A stretch of DNA of 64,000 nt, taken from Chryseobacterium defluvii (GTDB lineage Bacteria; Bacteroidota; Bacteroidia; Flavobacteriales; Weeksellaceae). The position numbers and the translations under genes are program-made. Position 1 is the stretch's first letter, and each line of letters begins with the position of its first letter. Location of the stretch: the NCBI RefSeq assembly GCF_003634775.1, contig NZ_RBXB01000003.1, positions 928,476-992,475 of the forward strand, read 5' to 3'. The notes under the pieces are model-generated. The model was not told the origin of the DNA, made no database searches, and saw only the letters and a list, made by a program, of their open reading frames with translations. Positions 63,106-64,000 of the stretch are shown piece by piece.

Positions 63106-63788
63106 TGAAGAATTTTGGAATTATCATATCAGTATTTTTGATGCAGCTTTTCTATGCACAGAATGTCTATTTAACAAAAGTTGAAAAGACCAATGATAAC
63201 ACAGATAAATTTTTGTATAAGATCAATGAAGAAATCACTGATGCACAATATTTAGGTGAAGTCGAAATCCAGGGGTTCTCTAAAGATGATGCGCTAACTT
63301 TTTCACTGATTCACAAAAAAGCAAAAGAAATTGGAGCCAATACATTTGTGCTAAAGCCCTTTGAAAATATTGACGGCTCTCTTCAGGAATTCAATCCATC
63401 AAATTATAAGCTAAGCTTATATTATCTGCCAAAAGAAAAGTTATCTCCACAATCCGGAAAATTATACTTGTTCGCCTCTTCAGGCAAACAACAAAAAATA
63501 AATATCAATAAAAAAGATTATAACCTTTTACCAAGATCCTATATTATATTAGATACAGAGCCGGGCGAAGTATATACAATTTCAACCAAAAAACTTTTAG
63601 GCTCTACTATAAAGGTTCAGCCCAAAACAGGGGAATCCAATCAATACTTTCAGGTATCTGCCTTGAAAGTAAAATCAGACGAATCAGGAGTTGGAGGCTT
63701 AAATGTAAAGTCCGGTGATATTATTAGATTAGAAAAGTCCTTTGCTGATTTTCTAAGTGTAATCTATAAATCTCAGCCTGTTTTGTAA
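63105..63788 (+). CDS. Hypothetical exported protein
   Basis: The 227-residue protein has a signal peptide (MKNFGIIISVFLMQLFYAQ, cleavage near residue 19). The mature part starts VYLTKVEKTNDNTDKFLYKINEE and looks like two small beta domains joined by a polar stretch; ALTFSLIHKKAKEIGANTFVLKPFE near 64-88 may be one unit. No catalytic motif is visible. The ATG shares its first base with the rfbD stop (TAATG), so it is translated with rfbD. Confidence 0.78.
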   Translation: MKNFGIIISVFLMQLFYAQNVYLTKVEKTNDNTDKFLYKINEEITDAQYLGEVEIQGFSKDDALTFSLIHKKAKEIGANTFVLKPFENIDGSLQEFNPSNYKLSLYYLPKEKLSPQSGKLYLFASSGKQQKININKKDYNLLPRSYIILDTEPGEVYTISTKKLLGSTIKVQPKTGESNQYFQVSALKVKSDESGVGGLNVKSGDIIRLEKSFADFLSVIYKSQPVL

Positions 63789-63888
63789 CTAAGGATTAAA
63801 AATCAAACAATAGTTTAAAAATATTGTTACAGAGGTTCAGCGAGTTAAGGATGAATATGAACTAAAAGTGTATTTTATGTTAAATAAA

Positions 63889-63921
63889 TTTGTTTTGTGT
63901 TGATGTAAGATAGTATCTTTG
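63889..63921 (+). promoter_or_regulatory. Well-formed Bacteroidota promoter near the window end
   Basis: TTTG (63889-63892) and TATCTTTG (63914-63921) are spaced by 21 bases and match TTTG/TAnnTTTG. A G-rich leader of about 60 bases (GAGAGATAGTAGGTAGCGCAG region) leads to an ATG at 63983. Confidence 0.75.
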
Positions 63922-63982
63922 CCCCACTGAAAACGAGAGATAGTAGGTAGCGCAGGAGAGCTTTTAGGTAAGCGGAAAATTA

Positions 63983-64000
63983 ATGAAATACTTTTATAAT
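63983..64000 (+). CDS. Possible start of a gene that leaves the window
   Basis: An ATG followed by five sense codons (MKYFYN) is cut by the window end. It lies 62 bases after a well-formed promoter box. Nothing can be said about its product. Confidence 0.3.

Noticed and set aside
63922..63982. Possible tRNA or rRNA leader near the window end
   Set aside because: No cloverleaf, T-loop or conserved rRNA sequence could be found; it is more simply a protein-gene leader.

Overview
The window looks like a chromosomal segment of a Chryseobacterium-like flavobacterium (Bacteroidota). The evidence is AT-rich DNA, promoters of the TAnnTTTG type, a type IX secretion (T9SS) sorting tail, GLPGLI, HTTM and FISUMP family proteins, a PorG-like barrel next to uppS and bamA, and a flexirubin/dialkylresorcinol pigment cluster. 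Species assignment is inference; no rRNA gene is present.

About 1-39.1 kb is a flexirubin (aryl-polyene/dialkylresorcinol ester) biosynthesis region in several transcription units. The first plus-strand block (1-11.2 kb) holds an aryl-acid ligase, a tyrosine ammonia-lyase giving the 4-coumarate starter, a ketoreductase, a ketosynthase, an ACP, an acyltransferase, a CrtI-like oxidoreductase and a C45-type Ntn hydrolase/acyltransferase lipoprotein. A halogenase-like flavoprotein lies on the minus strand inside it. A long minus-strand operon (29.1-16.5 kb) carries a hypothetical gene, a BtrH-like acyltransferase, an ABC exporter, a thioesterase, a ketosynthase, a half-length ketosynthase, a second ACP, a KS/CLF pair, a polysaccharide deacetylase, a LolA-like carrier, a lipoprotein, a dehydratase, a small exported protein and a GT2-DUF2062 protein. 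A last minus-strand operon (39.1-32.5 kb) encodes an MMPL exporter fused to an acyltransferase, DarA, DarB and two hotdog dehydratases. An M16 protease gene on the plus strand separates the two minus-strand operons.

Between the two main pigment blocks, 11.2-16.5 kb is an island that does not look like pigment biosynthesis. It has an operon of a one-TM protein, an HTTM protein, a GLPGLI protein and a DCC thiol-disulfide protein, then two tiny exported proteins, then a divergent membrane-anchored TPR/AraC-type regulator with a 22-bp direct repeat in the shared promoter region. This is the best candidate for an undescribed small system.

About 39.3-56.1 kb is an exopolysaccharide region: two polytopic proteins, EpsG, a GT2, a WecA/TagO-type initiating transferase, a Wza-like lipoprotein and a Wzc-like tyrosine kinase with a Gly-Tyr repeat tail. 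Interspersed are topA, a degenerate arginase-fold protein and a large secreted FISUMP protein. Upstream of the FISUMP gene are a possible 49-residue ORF and 22-bp tandem repeats.

From 56.3 kb to the end the genes are envelope housekeeping: a PorG-like protein, uppS, bamA, two OmpH/Skp chaperones, a thioesterase, a dTDP-4-dehydrorhamnose reductase and an exported protein, followed by a strong promoter for a gene that runs out of the window. Several intergenic gaps in the pigment region hold short inverted or tandem repeats of the dispersed type common in flavobacteria.
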